Shown here in pieces: positions 46,627 through 56,837 of a DNA stretch of 64,000 nt. Source of the stretch: Roseobacter sinensis (GTDB taxonomy: Bacteria > Pseudomonadota > Alphaproteobacteria > Rhodobacterales > Rhodobacteraceae). The stretch covers positions 124,001 to 188,000 of the forward strand of contig NZ_JALIEB010000008.1 of the NCBI RefSeq assembly GCF_025755255.1, read 5' to 3'. The notes under the pieces are model-generated. The model was not told where the DNA came from. It ran no database searches and worked only from the letters and a program-made list of their open reading frames with translations. Position numbers and translations under genes: made by a program. The first letter of the stretch is position 1. Every line of letters begins with the position of its first letter.

Positions 46627-47843
46627 CGGTCAATCTCCCCGAAGACCACGTCCATGGTGCCGATGATGGCCGCCACATCGGCCAGTTGGTGGCCCTTCGA
46701 GATATGGTCCATCGCTTGCAGGTGCAGGAACCCCGGCGCGCGCAGCTTGGCGCGGTAGGGCCGGTTGGTGCCATCGGCCACGAGGTAAACGCCGAACTCG
46801 CCCTTCGGTGCTTCGACCGCGCAATAGACCTCGCCCTCGGGCACGTGGAAGCCTTCGGTGTAGAGCTTGAAGTGGTGGATCAGCGCTTCCATCGACTGCT
46901 TCATATCCTTGCGGCTGGGCGGGGTGATCTTGCCGCGGGCAAGGATGTCGCCCTGCCCCTCCGGCGCGCGCAGCTTTTCGATGGCCTGTAGGATGATGCT
47001 GACCGACTGGCGCATCTCCTCCATGCGCACGAGGTAGCGGTCATAGCAATCGCCATTCTTGCCCACGGGGATCTGGAAGTCGAACTCGTCGTAGCACTCA
47101 TAGGGCTGCGCGCGGCGCAGATCCCAGGCGAGGCCACTGCCCCGCACCATCACGCCGGAGAAGCCGTATTCGAGGATATCCTCTTCGGTCACGATCCCAA
47201 TATCCGCGTTGCGCTGCTTGAAGATGCGGTTCTCGGTGAGCAGCCCGTCAATATCCGCCATCACCTTCGGGAATTCCTGCGCCCAGGTCTCGATATCGTC
47301 GAGCAGTTCGGGCGTCAGGTCCTGATGCACCCCACCGGGGCGGAAATAGGCCGCGTGCAACCGCGCGCCGCAGGCGCGTTCATAGAAGATCATCAGCTTT
47401 TCGCGCTCTTCGAACCCCCAGAGCGGCGGGGTCAGCGCGCCCACGTCCATCGCCTGCGTGGTCACGTTCAGCAGGTGGTTGAGCACCCGCCCGATCTCGC
47501 AGAAGAGCACGCGGATGAGGGAGGCGCGGCGCGGCACCTCCACGCCGGTGAGCTTCTCGATGGCCAGACACCAGGCATGCTCCTGGTTCATCGGCGCCAC
47601 ATAGTCGAGCCGGTCGAAATAGGGCAGGTTCTGCAGGTAGGTCCGGCTCTCCATCAGCTTTTCAGTGCCGCGATGCAGGAGGCCAATGTGCGGGTCACAG
47701 CGCTCCACGATCTCGCCGTCCAGCTCCAGCACCAGCCGCAAAACTCCATGCGCCGCAGGGTGTTGCGGCCCGAAATTGATGTTGAAGTTGCGGATCTTCT
47801 GTTCACCCGTGAGGGCGTCGTCGAATTTGGAGCCGTCCATCAT
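46623..47843 (-). CDS. nuoD: NADH-quinone oxidoreductase subunit D
   Basis: Quinone-site subunit, 49-kDa family, 406 residues. [41 protein letters not shown] and [14 protein letters not shown] are the recognised stretches; they are derived from [NiFe]-hydrogenase large subunits but lack the nickel cysteines. GGAGG stands 7 bases before the ATG at 47843. The start overlaps the preceding miniprotein stop (ATGA). Confidence 0.98.
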   Translation of the reverse strand: MMDGSKFDDALTGEQKIRNFNINFGPQHPAAHGVLRLVLELDGEIVERCDPHIGLLHRGTEKLMESRTYLQNLPYFDRLDYVAPMNQEHAWCLAIEKLTGVEVPRRASLIRVLFCEIGRVLNHLLNVTTQAMDVGALTPPLWGFEEREKLMIFYERACGARLHAAYFRPGGVHQDLTPELLDDIETWAQEFPKVMADIDGLLTENRIFKQRNADIGIVTEEDILEYGFSGVMVRGSGLAWDLRRAQPYECYDEFDFQIPVGKNGDCYDRYLVRMEEMRQSVSIILQAIEKLRAPEGQGDILARGKITPPSRKDMKQSMEALIHHFKLYTEGFHVPEGEVYCAVEAPKGEFGVYLVADGTNRPYRAKLRAPGFLHLQAMDHISKGHQLADVAAIIGTMDVVFGEIDR

Positions 47844-48043
47844 GCGCGTTCCTCCGTTGTTTGAACCGGATCACGAAATGCAAAAATCCAACAGAATATG
47901 AAAACAAAAGCCGGATTGACTGCCGGAATCGCCCACCACTTTGACATTCCGAATTTCGGCAACAGCATCCATATGGGCGTCGCAAATACTGCCGCCATTA
48001 TGAACACTAGAACTACCGAAGGAAGCCCGAGGTCAAATCCCAT
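47840..48043 (-). CDS. Small membrane protein of the nuo operon, paralogue B
   Basis: 67 residues. Two hydrophobic segments (about 10-30 and 38-55). The core P-x3[12 protein letters not shown] (residues 23-38), with a downstream P and an FAF run, is the same as in the gene just upstream (48043), which reads P-x3-LLPFFGINKYWA. The pattern is also found in many small two-helix bacterial membrane proteins. Its stop overlaps the nuoD start. Coupled to the paralogue by TGATG. Confidence 0.7.
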   Translation of the reverse strand: MGFDLGLPSVVLVFIMAAVFATPIWMLLPKFGMSKWWAIPAVNPAFVFIFCWIFAFRDPVQTTEERA

Positions 48044-48216
48044 CACCGCTTCTCCAGTTCTTGCAGCTTCAGACCCATCCACCACAGCAGGGCAATCGTG
48101 CCCAGCGGGATCAGGCAGGCCGCGGCCCAGTATTTGTTGATGCCGAAGAACGGCAGCAGCTTGACCATCGGGATGGCCGTGAGCGCCGACAGGACCAGCC
48201 ACCAGAAGCCACCCAT
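48043..48216 (-). CDS. Small membrane protein of the nuo operon, paralogue A
   Basis: 57 residues, read by hand from TAGATG after nuoC to TGATG at the paralogue B start. It opens MGGFWWLVLSALTAIP; the core P-x3-LLPFFGINKYWA lies at residues 16-31; a second helix (about 37-48) and a charged end KLQELEKR follow. Directly abutting nuoC with no space. Function unknown; co-translation with nuoC and nuoD suggests a stoichiometric assembly factor or accessory subunit. Confidence 0.65.
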   Translation of the reverse strand: MGGFWWLVLSALTAIPMVKLLPFFGINKYWAAACLIPLGTIALLWWMGLKLQELEKR

Positions 48217-48834
48217 CTACTTGGCCTCCGCTTTCTCGTCCGCCTTGTCATCGCCGGGCAGGATGTACTCCGCCCCCTCCCAGGGGCTCATGAAGTCGAA
48301 CTGCCGGTATTCCTGCACCAGGCTCACCGGCTCGTAGACCACACGCTTCTGCGCCTCGTCATATCGCACCTCGGTGTAGCCCGTGGTCGGGAAGTCCTTG
48401 CGCAGCGGATAGCCGCGGAAGCCGTAATCCGTGAGGATGCGCCGCAAATCCGGGTGGCCGGAGAAGAGGATGCCGAACATGTCGAAGACCTCACGCTCGA
48501 ACCAGTTGGCCGAGGGGTGCACCGAGATGATCGACGGCACCATCGCCTCCTCGCGGATACTCACCCGCAGCCGGATACGGTGGTTCTGGTACATCGACAG
48601 CAGGTGATAGACCACGTCGAAGCGCTTGGCGCGCCCGGTGTAGTCCACCGCCGTGATGTCCACGAGCGTCGAGAACTGGCAGGTCGCATCCGCCTTCAGG
48701 AACTCCACCAGCCCGGTGATGTTCGAGGGCGTGACATCGAGGTTCAGCTCACCATGGGTCACATCCCAGGCCAACACGCAATCCGTGCGTTTCGCCTCGA
48801 TATAGCCGCCCAGCTCGTTCAATGCGTCAGACAT
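48217..48834 (-). CDS. nuoC: NADH-quinone oxidoreductase subunit C
   Basis: 30-kDa subunit of the peripheral arm, 205 residues. [10 protein letters not shown], the family signature [31 protein letters not shown] (cited in parts, residues 110-140) and PLRKDFP are present. The C-terminus is Lys/Asp-rich. The stop TAG abuts the ATG of the next gene. Confidence 0.98.
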   Translation of the reverse strand: MSDALNELGGYIEAKRTDCVLAWDVTHGELNLDVTPSNITGLVEFLKADATCQFSTLVDITAVDYTGRAKRFDVVYHLLSMYQNHRIRLRVSIREEAMVPSIISVHPSANWFEREVFDMFGILFSGHPDLRRILTDYGFRGYPLRKDFPTTGYTEVRYDEAQKRVVYEPVSLVQEYRQFDFMSPWEGAEYILPGDDKADEKAEAK

Positions 48835-48843
48835 GAGGCCTCC

Positions 48844-49733
<890 letters not shown>

Positions 49734-50040
49734 GGCTTGGCTCCTTTGTTGTTGCACTGGCGCGCAGGCGCTATGCTGCCCCGCGGCGACAGGGGCTGAC
49801 CCGGGTTTACGCCGCTCACCCCGCAGGGTCAACAGATGCGCGGCGGGAAAACCCTTGATCTGACAGCCATTCGTGCCGCGGCGTTAGCGCTGCCATTGTG
49901 CGTATTTCCGCTCAAAAAGCCAGCGATTCAAGAGAGATGTGATCTGTTGTCACACCCGCACCGTATAGACAGCTCACGACAGGGATGCAGGGCCACTCTG
50001 GCCCTGCACACACAACTTCTCCGAACACGAAGGACAGATC
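49734..50040. other. 307-base divergent region between nuoA and the fasciclin gene
   Basis: No gene is seen. It must contain the nuo promoter(s) (minus strand) and those of the fasciclin lipoprotein (plus). A perfect palindromic hairpin sits at 49987-50007, and a TGTGA-N7-TCACA dyad at 49938-49954 resembles a CRP half-site pair with one base too many in the spacer. No convincing -35/-10 pair was found. Confidence 0.4.
49987..50007. repeat. Perfect 9-bp palindromic hairpin in the fasciclin leader
   Basis: Arms GCAGGGCCA (49987-49995) and TGGCCCTGC (49999-50007) with a CTC loop. Located 33 bases before the fasciclin start and upstream of nuoA on the other strand. Confidence 0.45.
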
Positions 50041-50547
50041 ATGAACCGACGTTCCGCCCTCAAGGCCGCTCTTACCGCCAGCGCGCTCGCTGCACTCACC
50101 GCCTGCGCCCCCGCCGATCAAGGCAGCGACATTGTCGATATCGCCGCGGCAGACGGCAATTTCACGACGCTTGTAGCCGCGGTGCAGGCCGCAGGGCTGG
50201 AAGAGACGCTGCGCAGCCCGGGCCCATTCACGGTCTTCGCTCCGACCGATACGGCCTTCGCTGCCCTGCCTCCCGGCACGGTCGAGAGCCTGCTGCTGCC
50301 CGAGAACCGCGATCAGCTGGTAAGTATCCTGACCTATCACGTGCTGCCGGGCGCGGTGCAATCCAGTGACGTGCTGGGCTCGGTGACCAATGTGGCGACC
50401 GTCCAGGGCCAGACCGTGCGCGTCGATGGCACCGGCGGCAAGTTTGCTGCGGCCGTTCGTGTGAATGACGCCAATGTGACCGCCGCGGATATCCTCGCCA
50501 CCAATGGCGTGATCCACGTGATCGACAAGGTGCTGCTGCCGAACTAA
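50041..50547 (+). CDS. Fasciclin-domain lipoprotein
   Basis: 168 residues. Lipobox LTAC with lipidated Cys22 (twin-arginine RR near the start but no full Tat motif), then a single FAS1 domain: [49 protein letters not shown] and [16 protein letters not shown]1 proteins act in adhesion or surface interaction. The AAGGACAG just before the ATG is a good ribosome site. Confidence 0.9.
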   Translation: MNRRSALKAALTASALAALTACAPADQGSDIVDIAAADGNFTTLVAAVQAAGLEETLRSPGPFTVFAPTDTAFAALPPGTVESLLLPENRDQLVSILTYHVLPGAVQSSDVLGSVTNVATVQGQTVRVDGTGGKFAAAVRVNDANVTAADILATNGVIHVIDKVLLPN

Positions 50548-50608
50548 GGCCGACTCTGCTCAACCGCGGGCGCGGCAGTACATCTGCCGGGCCCGTCCAC
50601 TCAACCCA

Positions 50609-51526
50609 TCATGACCCCGCAGCAGGTCCCGCCCGCCAGCACTGCGTCGAACGATCGAGCTCCGCCTGCAGCCAGGATTTGAACTTGGTCACGCTGGGCT
50701 TGCGCGCGGCCAGCCGGCTCACAGCAAACCAGTAGGTGGCTCCTGTTTGCGCTCTCACATCGAAGGGCGCCGCGATCTGCCCCCGCTCCAGCGCGTCGCA
50801 GGCCAATGTCTCCCAGGCCATGAACACACCCTGTCCGGTCATCGCCGCATCTAAACACAGTGCGGCATCGGCATAGATCGGGCCGGGCCTCAGCCGCTGA
50901 TCGGAAAGGCCCATGGCAGACAGCCAAGCCTTCCATCCATGGAGCGCTTCGGTCTCGCGGATGACCGGGAGCCGGAACAGATCCTCTGGTGTCGTGACCT
51001 GTGCGGCGAGCTCGGGCGCGCAAACCGGAAACACCCGCTGGTCGAGCAGCTTCGTCGCGCCCTGCCCCAGTGCTGCCTCCGGCCCGACGCGCAGCCCCAC
51101 ATCCACTTCGGAATGATCGAGGTCGACCACCTCCAGCGTCGGGAGAACGCGCAGGCTGATCTCCGGGTTCAGATCGCTGAAGCGCTTGATTCTCCATATG
51201 AGCCAACGGCTTGCAAAAAGCGGTGCGGCCGAAACCGTCAGCTGGTTGCCCTGGTCTGGCGCCAGTTCCGCCACCACGGCCGAGAGCTCCGTAAATGCCG
51301 CAGACAGACGCGATCTGATCCGCACGCAGGCTTCGGTCGGCAGAAGCCCCTTCGACGATCTTATGAAGAGTGGCTGGCCGAGGGCCGCTTCGGCCTTCGC
51401 CAGCCGCTGGCTGAGCGCGCCCGGTGTCACGCCAAGGTCCTTGGCCGCTGCGCGCAGGGTTCCGTGGCGGGCGATGACTTCGATGGTGCGCAGCGCAGAC
51501 AGCGGGATCGTGTTGAGGTTCTGCAT
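50609..51526 (-). CDS. LysR-family transcriptional regulator
   Basis: 305 residues, normal length. HTH in LSALRTIEVIARHGTLRAAAKDLGVTPGALSQRLAKAEAALG (cited in parts; residues 9-50), effector-binding domain with SAAPLFASRWLI. GcvA/AmpR-like branch. It faces a 59-codon gene that starts 71 bases away on the other strand, the typical layout for a LysR regulator and its target. Confidence 0.93.
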   Translation of the reverse strand: MQNLNTIPLSALRTIEVIARHGTLRAAAKDLGVTPGALSQRLAKAEAALGQPLFIRSSKGLLPTEACVRIRSRLSAAFTELSAVVAELAPDQGNQLTVSAAPLFASRWLIWRIKRFSDLNPEISLRVLPTLEVVDLDHSEVDVGLRVGPEAALGQGATKLLDQRVFPVCAPELAAQVTTPEDLFRLPVIRETEALHGWKAWLSAMGLSDQRLRPGPIYADAALCLDAAMTGQGVFMAWETLACDALERGQIAAPFDVRAQTGATYWFAVSRLAARKPSVTKFKSWLQAELDRSTQCWRAGPAAGS

Positions 51527-51596
51527 TTAGAAAATCTAAACGGCGATGCTCGCGAAGTCGATTCCCGTCTGACACCTGAAGGCTCAGACTGCCCGC

Positions 51597-51776
51597 ATGA
51601 CATCCCGCCTTACCTTGCACCTGAGACGCGCGTTTTGGGCGTGGTTTCTCCCGGACATTCAGGACGACAGCCTCCGCTACGCCCGCGATCCGCTGTCTCA
51701 TCCCGACATCGCACGCATGTCAGAGCGGGAGCGCGCCGACCTGCCCTTCTGCCCGGCCCGCGTGCGGTCCGAATGA
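51597..51776 (+). CDS. 59-residue DUF1127-like protein divergent from LysR
   Basis: Read by hand: ATG 51597, TGA ending at 51776. Basic N-terminus (TSRLTLHLRRAFWAWFLPD), then DDSLRYARDPLSHPDI and an RMSERERADLPF segment, which resembles the DUF1127 motif (LSDRELADIG). DUF1127 proteins bind RNA or alter phosphate/carbon responses in relatives; here the similarity is partial. Position and size suggest the target of the LysR gene. Confidence 0.5.
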   Translation: MTSRLTLHLRRAFWAWFLPDIQDDSLRYARDPLSHPDIARMSERERADLPFCPARVRSE

Positions 51777-51795
51777 CGAGGTCGCCCCCAATGCG

Positions 51796-52581
51796 TTAGG
51801 GCACCACCCAGCCCGGCTTACGCTTCTCGAAGAAGGCCCCGATGCCTTCAGCCGCCTCCTCCGTCTCCCAGCGCGCAGCAAGTGCTGCAATCGTCCGGTC
51901 CACGACGACATCGTCAATCCGCGGCCCCAGATCCCGCGCCAGCTGTTTCGCCGCCGCCACGGCCCCCGGCGCACAGGCGAGATATGGCGCCACTTCCGCT
52001 TCGACCGCCTCCGCCAGAGCTTCGTCAGGCACGACGCGCGCAATCACACCCAGCTGCACCGCCTCGGCCGCATCGAAGAGTCGCGCCGACATGAACACCC
52101 GCCGCGCGCGCCCCTCGCCCATGCGGGCCAGCACATAAGGTCCGATGGTGGCCGGTATGATGCCAAGGCGCGTCTCGGTGAAGCCGAACTTTGCGACGTC
52201 AACGGCAATCGCCACATCGCAGACACAGGCCAGCCCCACGCCACCGCCGAAGGCATTGCCCTGCACCGCCCCGATCAGAGGTTTGGGCAGCGCATTCAAC
52301 GCCCCGAGCATGGTCGCGAGCTTGCGCGCCTCGGCCGATCGCGTCTCTGCATCCATCTCGCGCTGCGCCTGCATCCAGGCCAGATCGCCGCCTGCGCAGA
52401 AACTCTTGCCCGCGCCGGCCAGGACCACCGCGCGGACTTTTGCATCCGTGCCCAGACACGCCGCCGCTTCGGTCAACTCGGCCAGCATCTGCGCCGACAT
52501 GGCATTGTGCTTCTCGGGGCGGTTGAGCGTCAGCGTCACTACGCCGCGGGCATCAGTCTCCAGCTTCAGCGTCTCAAACAT
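51796..52581 (-). CDS. liuC: Enoyl-CoA hydratase/isomerase (methylglutaconyl-CoA hydratase)
   Basis: 261 residues, crotonase fold. The oxyanion-hole segments AGAGKSFCAGGDLAWMQ and NAFGGGVGLACVCDVAIA are present, with a family ETRLGIIPATI region. In the leucine pathway the enzyme hydrates 3-methylglutaconyl-CoA to HMG-CoA. AGGAGGTGG stands before the ATG. Overlaps liuE by 8 bases. The specific substrate is inferred from the neighbours (HMG-CoA lyase, MCC subunits). Confidence 0.9.
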   Translation of the reverse strand: MFETLKLETDARGVVTLTLNRPEKHNAMSAQMLAELTEAAACLGTDAKVRAVVLAGAGKSFCAGGDLAWMQAQREMDAETRSAEARKLATMLGALNALPKPLIGAVQGNAFGGGVGLACVCDVAIAVDVAKFGFTETRLGIIPATIGPYVLARMGEGRARRVFMSARLFDAAEAVQLGVIARVVPDEALAEAVEAEVAPYLACAPGAVAAAKQLARDLGPRIDDVVVDRTIAALAARWETEEAAEGIGAFFEKRKPGWVVP

Positions 52582-53443
52582 CGGCCACCTCCTGGCGCAT
52601 CGCCTGGGCCGTCGCGGCTGCCTCGTCGATCACATCGAGGTCGAGCCCCGTCTCATAACCCAACGCCGAAAGGTGCCGCGCGACGGCCTCGGTGGCAACA
52701 TTGCCTACCGCGCCCGGGGCGTAGGGGCAGCCCCCGAGCCCGCCCACCGCCGCATCGAAAACCCGAAGCCCGAGGCTGAGGGAGGTGTCGATGTTCTCCA
52801 GCGCGCGCCCTGTCGTGTCGTGGTAGTGGCCCGCCAACCGCCCGGCGGGCACCACGTCTCGCACCGCCAGCAGCATCCGCGCGATACTGTCGGGCGTGCC
52901 GGCCCCGATGGTGTCCCCGAGGCTGATCTCATAGCAGCCCATGGCAAAGAGCTTGTCCGCCACCTCGGCCACTGCTGCAGGCGCCACGGGCCCGTCATAA
53001 GGACACTCGACCACGCAGGAGACATAGCCGCGCACCGGCAGGTCGATGTGCCGCGCCTCTTCGAGAATGGGCGCAAACCGCTCCAGGCTTTCGGTGATGC
53101 CGGCATTCACATTCGCACGCGAGAATCCTTCGGAGGCCGAGGCGAAGACGGCAATCTCATCGGCGCCTGCGGCGCGCGCATCCTCATAGCCGCGCATGTT
53201 CGGGGTGAGTGCGGCATAGCGCACACCGCCCGTCCGGGTGATCCCTGTCAGCACCTCGGCCGAGCCCGCCATCTGCGGCACCCACTTCGGCGAGACGAAG
53301 CTCGCAACCTCGATACGCGAGAACCCCGCGCGGCTGAGACAATCGACCAAGGCGATCTTCTCCGCGACCGGAATGTCGCGTGCCTCGTTCTGCAGCCCGT
53401 CACGCGGCCCGACTTCGAAAATCTCGCACGGCCCAAGGCTCAT
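52574..53443 (-). CDS. liuE: Hydroxymethylglutaryl-CoA lyase
   Basis: Last step of leucine degradation: HMG-CoA gives acetyl-CoA and acetoacetate. 289 residues, TIM barrel. GPRDGLQNE is the N-terminal metal motif; HYHDTTGRALENI and the catalytic loop LGGCPYAPGAVGN with its cysteine are present. AGGAGGG stands 5 bases before the ATG at 53443; the longer start is rejected. Confidence 0.96.
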   Translation of the reverse strand: MSLGPCEIFEVGPRDGLQNEARDIPVAEKIALVDCLSRAGFSRIEVASFVSPKWVPQMAGSAEVLTGITRTGGVRYAALTPNMRGYEDARAAGADEIAVFASASEGFSRANVNAGITESLERFAPILEEARHIDLPVRGYVSCVVECPYDGPVAPAAVAEVADKLFAMGCYEISLGDTIGAGTPDSIARMLLAVRDVVPAGRLAGHYHDTTGRALENIDTSLSLGLRVFDAAVGGLGGCPYAPGAVGNVATEAVARHLSALGYETGLDLDVIDEAAATAQAMRQEVADV

Positions 53444-53547
53444 GACATCCCTCCTGACATCCGCTTCAGCCCTCTCGCGCCCCACGTGATCATCTGCACA
53501 GCCCTCCCCTTCACCCGTCCAAAAATACTCAGATCCGACAGCGGCGG

Positions 53548-54213
53548 CTAGCCCACCGGCCAGGGCACGTAGAAATCCCTCTCGTAGATACCATCGCCCT
53601 GCGGCAAAGCCGTACGAAAGCCCTCCCGCGCCGTGATCCGGTCATACCACGCCGCCACAGCGGGAAAGCCCTCCAGCGTCACGAAATGCCGCGCCATATA
53701 GACCGCCTGCCCCACCGAGATATCGGCTGCGGAGAACCCGCTGGTCAGCAGGTAGTCGCGGCTTTCGATCGGCGTCGACAGCCGCGCCTCGATCGCCGCA
53801 TAGCACTTGCCCACCCGCGCGGCTTCCAGCTTCATCACGATCGGGCTGCGCATCGCGTCCTCGTAGAGGGCCACATGCTGCTGGGTCAGCGCCGCGGTGT
53901 GCTGGCTCACGGTCTCGGCGAAATGCAGCCACACGAGCCAGCTCATCCGGTCAGGGCTGCCCGGGCTCCGGCCCAGCCCGTCCGGGCTGAACCGCTCGCA
54001 GAGATACTGCGTGATCGCCCCCGTTTCGAACATCCGCTCGCCCTCGATCTCCAGTGCGGGCACGCGACCCGCGGGCGAGAGGCTCAGAAACTTCGGGCTG
54101 CGCAGCGTGCGATCGAAGGGGTAGCTGCGCAGTTGAAACTCCACGCCCAGTTCGTGCAACAGCCACAGTGTGCGCATCGACCGCGTCTGCGGACAGTGAT
54201 GCAGGGTGATCAC
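53548..54213 (-). CDS. Glutathione S-transferase family protein
   Basis: 221 residues. Thioredoxin-like N-domain with CPQTRSMRTLWLLHELGVEF, SLSPAGRVPALEIEGE and FETGAITQYL; all-helical C-domain. The start is a GTG that overlaps the liuD stop by 4 nt (GTGA), so it is co-translated with liuD. A detoxification role in the pathway is inferred. Confidence 0.9.
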   Translation of the reverse strand: MITLHHCPQTRSMRTLWLLHELGVEFQLRSYPFDRTLRSPKFLSLSPAGRVPALEIEGERMFETGAITQYLCERFSPDGLGRSPGSPDRMSWLVWLHFAETVSQHTAALTQQHVALYEDAMRSPIVMKLEAARVGKCYAAIEARLSTPIESRDYLLTSGFSAADISVGQAVYMARHFVTLEGFPAVAAWYDRITAREGFRTALPQGDGIYERDFYVPWPVG

Positions 54214-56144
54214 GCCTCCGCCTCCAGCCGGATGAGCGCCGCCCCCGCCTCCACCTGATCGCCCGCCTTGGCCAGCACCTCGGCCACCACACCGTCGCGC
54301 GCGGCCAGGAGCCCATGTTCCATCTTCATCGCCTCCAACACGGCCAGCCGGTCGCCTTGCGCCACGCTCTGCCCCGGTGTCGCATCGATCGCCTTCACCA
54401 GCCCCGGCATCGGCGCCTCGATCAGATTGCCATCGCCCGCCGCGCCCGCCGCCTGGTCCAGCGGGTCGACCACCTCGAACGTCAGCCCGTAGTGATCGAA
54501 GACCGTCACAACGCGCTTGTCGAGGGCCACCGAAGGTTGCGGCACACCGTCGACCTGCCAGAGATCGCCCCGGCGTTCGGCCCACACCTCACGACCGGCG
54601 ACATCCCACCGCTGCCGGACCGGCGACAGCACCTCCACCGTCAGATCATACCTCTCGTCCTGCGAGATCAGGGACACGCTGCGCCGCAAGGGCTGCCAGA
54701 GCGTGAACCCCGCCATGTCGCTCAGTTCAAAGAGATTCAGCGCCGCCATCCCGGCCACCGCCAGATGCCGCGGCGCAACACCGGGCACCTCAGTCAATGC
54801 CTCGAGATCCCGCGCGATCAGCCCGGTATCGACGTCTCCGCGCCCAAAGCCCGCGTGCCCGGCCAAAGCGCCCAGAAAGGCCAGATTGGTCACCGTGCCA
54901 CCCACTTTCGTGCCACGGAGCGCCGCCGACAGACGCTTGAGCGCGACCGCCCGCGTCGGCCCATGCACGATGACCTTCGCGATCATCGGATCATAGAAGG
55001 GGCTGATCGTGTCGCCCGCGCGCACGCCGCTGTCGGCCCGCGCGCCGTCCGGAAAGCGCAGATGGCTGAGCGTTCCGGTGGCGGGCAGAAATCCGGCCGG
55101 CACGTCCTCCGCGTAAAGCCGCGCCTCGAAGGCGTGGCCGGTGATGGTGAGCTGCTCCTGCGTCAGCGGCAGCCCCTCTCCAGCGGCTACGCGCAGCTGC
55201 CACTCGACCAGATCGACGCCCGTGATAGCCTCGGTCACCGGGTGCTCTACCTGCAGCCGCGTGTTCATCTCCATGAAGAAGAACCCGTCCGGCGACAGCC
55301 CGCCCGCGCCATCGACGATGAACTCCACAGTACCCGCCCCCGCATAGCCGATGGCCTCCGCCGCGCGCACCGCCGCCGCGCCCATCGCCGCGCGCATCTC
55401 CTGCGTCATGCCCGGTGCGGGAGCCTCTTCGATCACCTTCTGATGCCGGCGCTGCAGCGAACAATCCCGCTCGAAGAGATGCACCGCGCGTGTCCCGTCG
55501 CCAAAGACCTGCACTTCGATGTGCCGCGGCTGGCTCACGAATTTCTCCACGAGCACATCCGCATTGCCGAAGGCGGTCTGCGCCTCGCCGCGTGCCGAGG
55601 CCAGGGCCGCTGTGAAATCGCCTGCGCGCTCGACCAGCCGCATCCCCTTGCCGCCGCCGCCCGCCACGGCCTTGATCAGCACCGGATAGCCGATTTCTCC
55701 GGCCTCCTCGGCCAACAACGCGTCGTCCTGCTCCGTTCCGTGATAGCCCGGCACCACCGGCACGCCCGCCTCCACCATCAGCGCCTTGGCCGCGTCCTTC
55801 AACCCCATCGCGCGGATCGCCTGCGCCGAGGGCCCAATGAACACGAGCCCCGCCGCCTCCACCGCCTCGACGAACTCGGGGTTCTCGCTGAGAAACCCAT
55901 AGCCGGGGTGGATCGCGCGGCACCCCGTGTCTAGCGCCGCCTGAATGATCACATCGCCCCGCAGATAGCTCTCTGCCGGGGCCGAGCCGCCGATATGCAC
56001 AGCCACATCCGCCATAGCCACGTGTTTCGCACCGGTGTCCGCATCGGAGTAAACGGCCACCGTGCCCACGCCCATGGCCCGCGCCGTTTCCATCACGCGA
56101 CAAGCAATCTCGCCCCGGTTTGCAATCAGAATTCGGTCAAACAT
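54210..56144 (-). CDS. liuD: Methylcrotonoyl-CoA carboxylase, biotin-carboxylase/BCCP subunit (alpha)
   Basis: 644 residues. ATP-grasp biotin carboxylase (AVAGGGGKGMRLV; EMNTRLQVEHPVTE), a BT-like linker and a C-terminal biotinyl domain whose EAMKMEHGL has the biotinylated lysine. Carboxylates 3-methylcrotonyl-CoA together with liuB. The alpha subunits of propionyl- and acetyl-CoA carboxylase are close relatives, so the methylcrotonyl assignment rests on the neighbouring liuB, ivd and liuE. Confidence 0.94.
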   Translation of the reverse strand: MFDRILIANRGEIACRVMETARAMGVGTVAVYSDADTGAKHVAMADVAVHIGGSAPAESYLRGDVIIQAALDTGCRAIHPGYGFLSENPEFVEAVEAAGLVFIGPSAQAIRAMGLKDAAKALMVEAGVPVVPGYHGTEQDDALLAEEAGEIGYPVLIKAVAGGGGKGMRLVERAGDFTAALASARGEAQTAFGNADVLVEKFVSQPRHIEVQVFGDGTRAVHLFERDCSLQRRHQKVIEEAPAPGMTQEMRAAMGAAAVRAAEAIGYAGAGTVEFIVDGAGGLSPDGFFFMEMNTRLQVEHPVTEAITGVDLVEWQLRVAAGEGLPLTQEQLTITGHAFEARLYAEDVPAGFLPATGTLSHLRFPDGARADSGVRAGDTISPFYDPMIAKVIVHGPTRAVALKRLSAALRGTKVGGTVTNLAFLGALAGHAGFGRGDVDTGLIARDLEALTEVPGVAPRHLAVAGMAALNLFELSDMAGFTLWQPLRRSVSLISQDERYDLTVEVLSPVRQRWDVAGREVWAERRGDLWQVDGVPQPSVALDKRVVTVFDHYGLTFEVVDPLDQAAGAAGDGNLIEAPMPGLVKAIDATPGQSVAQGDRLAVLEAMKMEHGLLAARDGVVAEVLAKAGDQVEAGAALIRLEAEA

Positions 56145-56147
56145 ATC

Positions 56148-56837
56148 TCACCACCACGACCCCGAGGTCCCGTCGTCCAGATGTTGCCGCACGTAGTTCG
56201 GCAGCGGCCAGGCATCATAATCCACGCCCGTGAGGCGCCCCGGCGGCTGCCCACGCCAGGCGTGCCGGTAGAGTTCCATGTGCAGCGAAATCTCGATTTC
56301 GCTGAGTGCCTCGTCGACCTTGCTGCGGGTCTCGGTGATGCCGTCTTCGAGTTTCTGCGCATCGGTCTTCGGCTGCGTCCAACTGCCGGGCAGGATCTGC
56401 CCCAGCACCTTTGTCCCCGCCGAGACAGCAACCAGCAGCACCAGGTTCGCCAGCATCCCCGGAATCGACGGGGCTGCAATGTCGCGAAAGAACCCGGGCA
56501 GCCCGCCGAACCAGCCGCGCTTGGTGTCCTTCTGCTGGGCAAGCTCGACCCGCGCCAGTTCGAATTCCTGCGCAAAGCTTTCGCGGAACTGCCGCGCAAA
56601 GGCGCGGCGGTTGAAGTCCGACCGCCCGGCCCAGAGCCGCAGCTTGGGCCGCACGAACCAACCCTGACGCGACTGCTCGACGAACTCCTCGAAGTCGAAG
56701 ATGAAGAAGTAGTCCTCCGCATCCGGCGAATTGTGGATAAGGTACACAGACAGCTCGACCTCGCGCCCAAGGGTCGGCAGGCTGAGCCCGCCCACCGTCT
56801 CGGCGATCCGGTCACCCAAGGCACGGATGCCCTTCAT
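56148..56837 (-). CDS. Membrane-anchored hypothetical protein inside the liu cluster
   Basis: 229 residues. Soluble N-terminal part with YFFIFDFEEFVEQSRQGW and WAGRSDFNRRAFARQFRE, one or two hydrophobic segments (about 125-150), and a charged helical C-terminus. No known family. Three bases before liuD; ATGA overlap with the ASCH-type gene upstream, so it belongs to the same transcript, although leucine catabolism does not need it. Confidence 0.65.
   Translation of the reverse strand: MKGIRALGDRIAETVGGLSLPTLGREVELSVYLIHNSPDAEDYFFIFDFEEFVEQSRQGWFVRPKLRLWAGRSDFNRRAFARQFRESFAQEFELARVELAQQKDTKRGWFGGLPGFFRDIAAPSIPGMLANLVLLVAVSAGTKVLGQILPGSWTQPKTDAQKLEDGITETRSKVDEALSEIEISLHMELYRHAWRGQPPGRLTGVDYDAWPLPNYVRQHLDDGTSGSWW

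Noticed and set aside
49938-49954. CRP site upstream of the fasciclin gene
   Set aside because: Spacer is 7 instead of 6 bases; not called as a CRP site, only mentioned as a dyad.
53511-53535. Possible fourth copy of the dispersed intergenic motif
   Set aside because: Only the core CCAAAAATACTC is similar; both flanks differ, so it is not counted.
54315-55934. 539-codon open frame on the plus strand
   Set aside because: Antisense of liuD; His/Arg-rich and without motifs.
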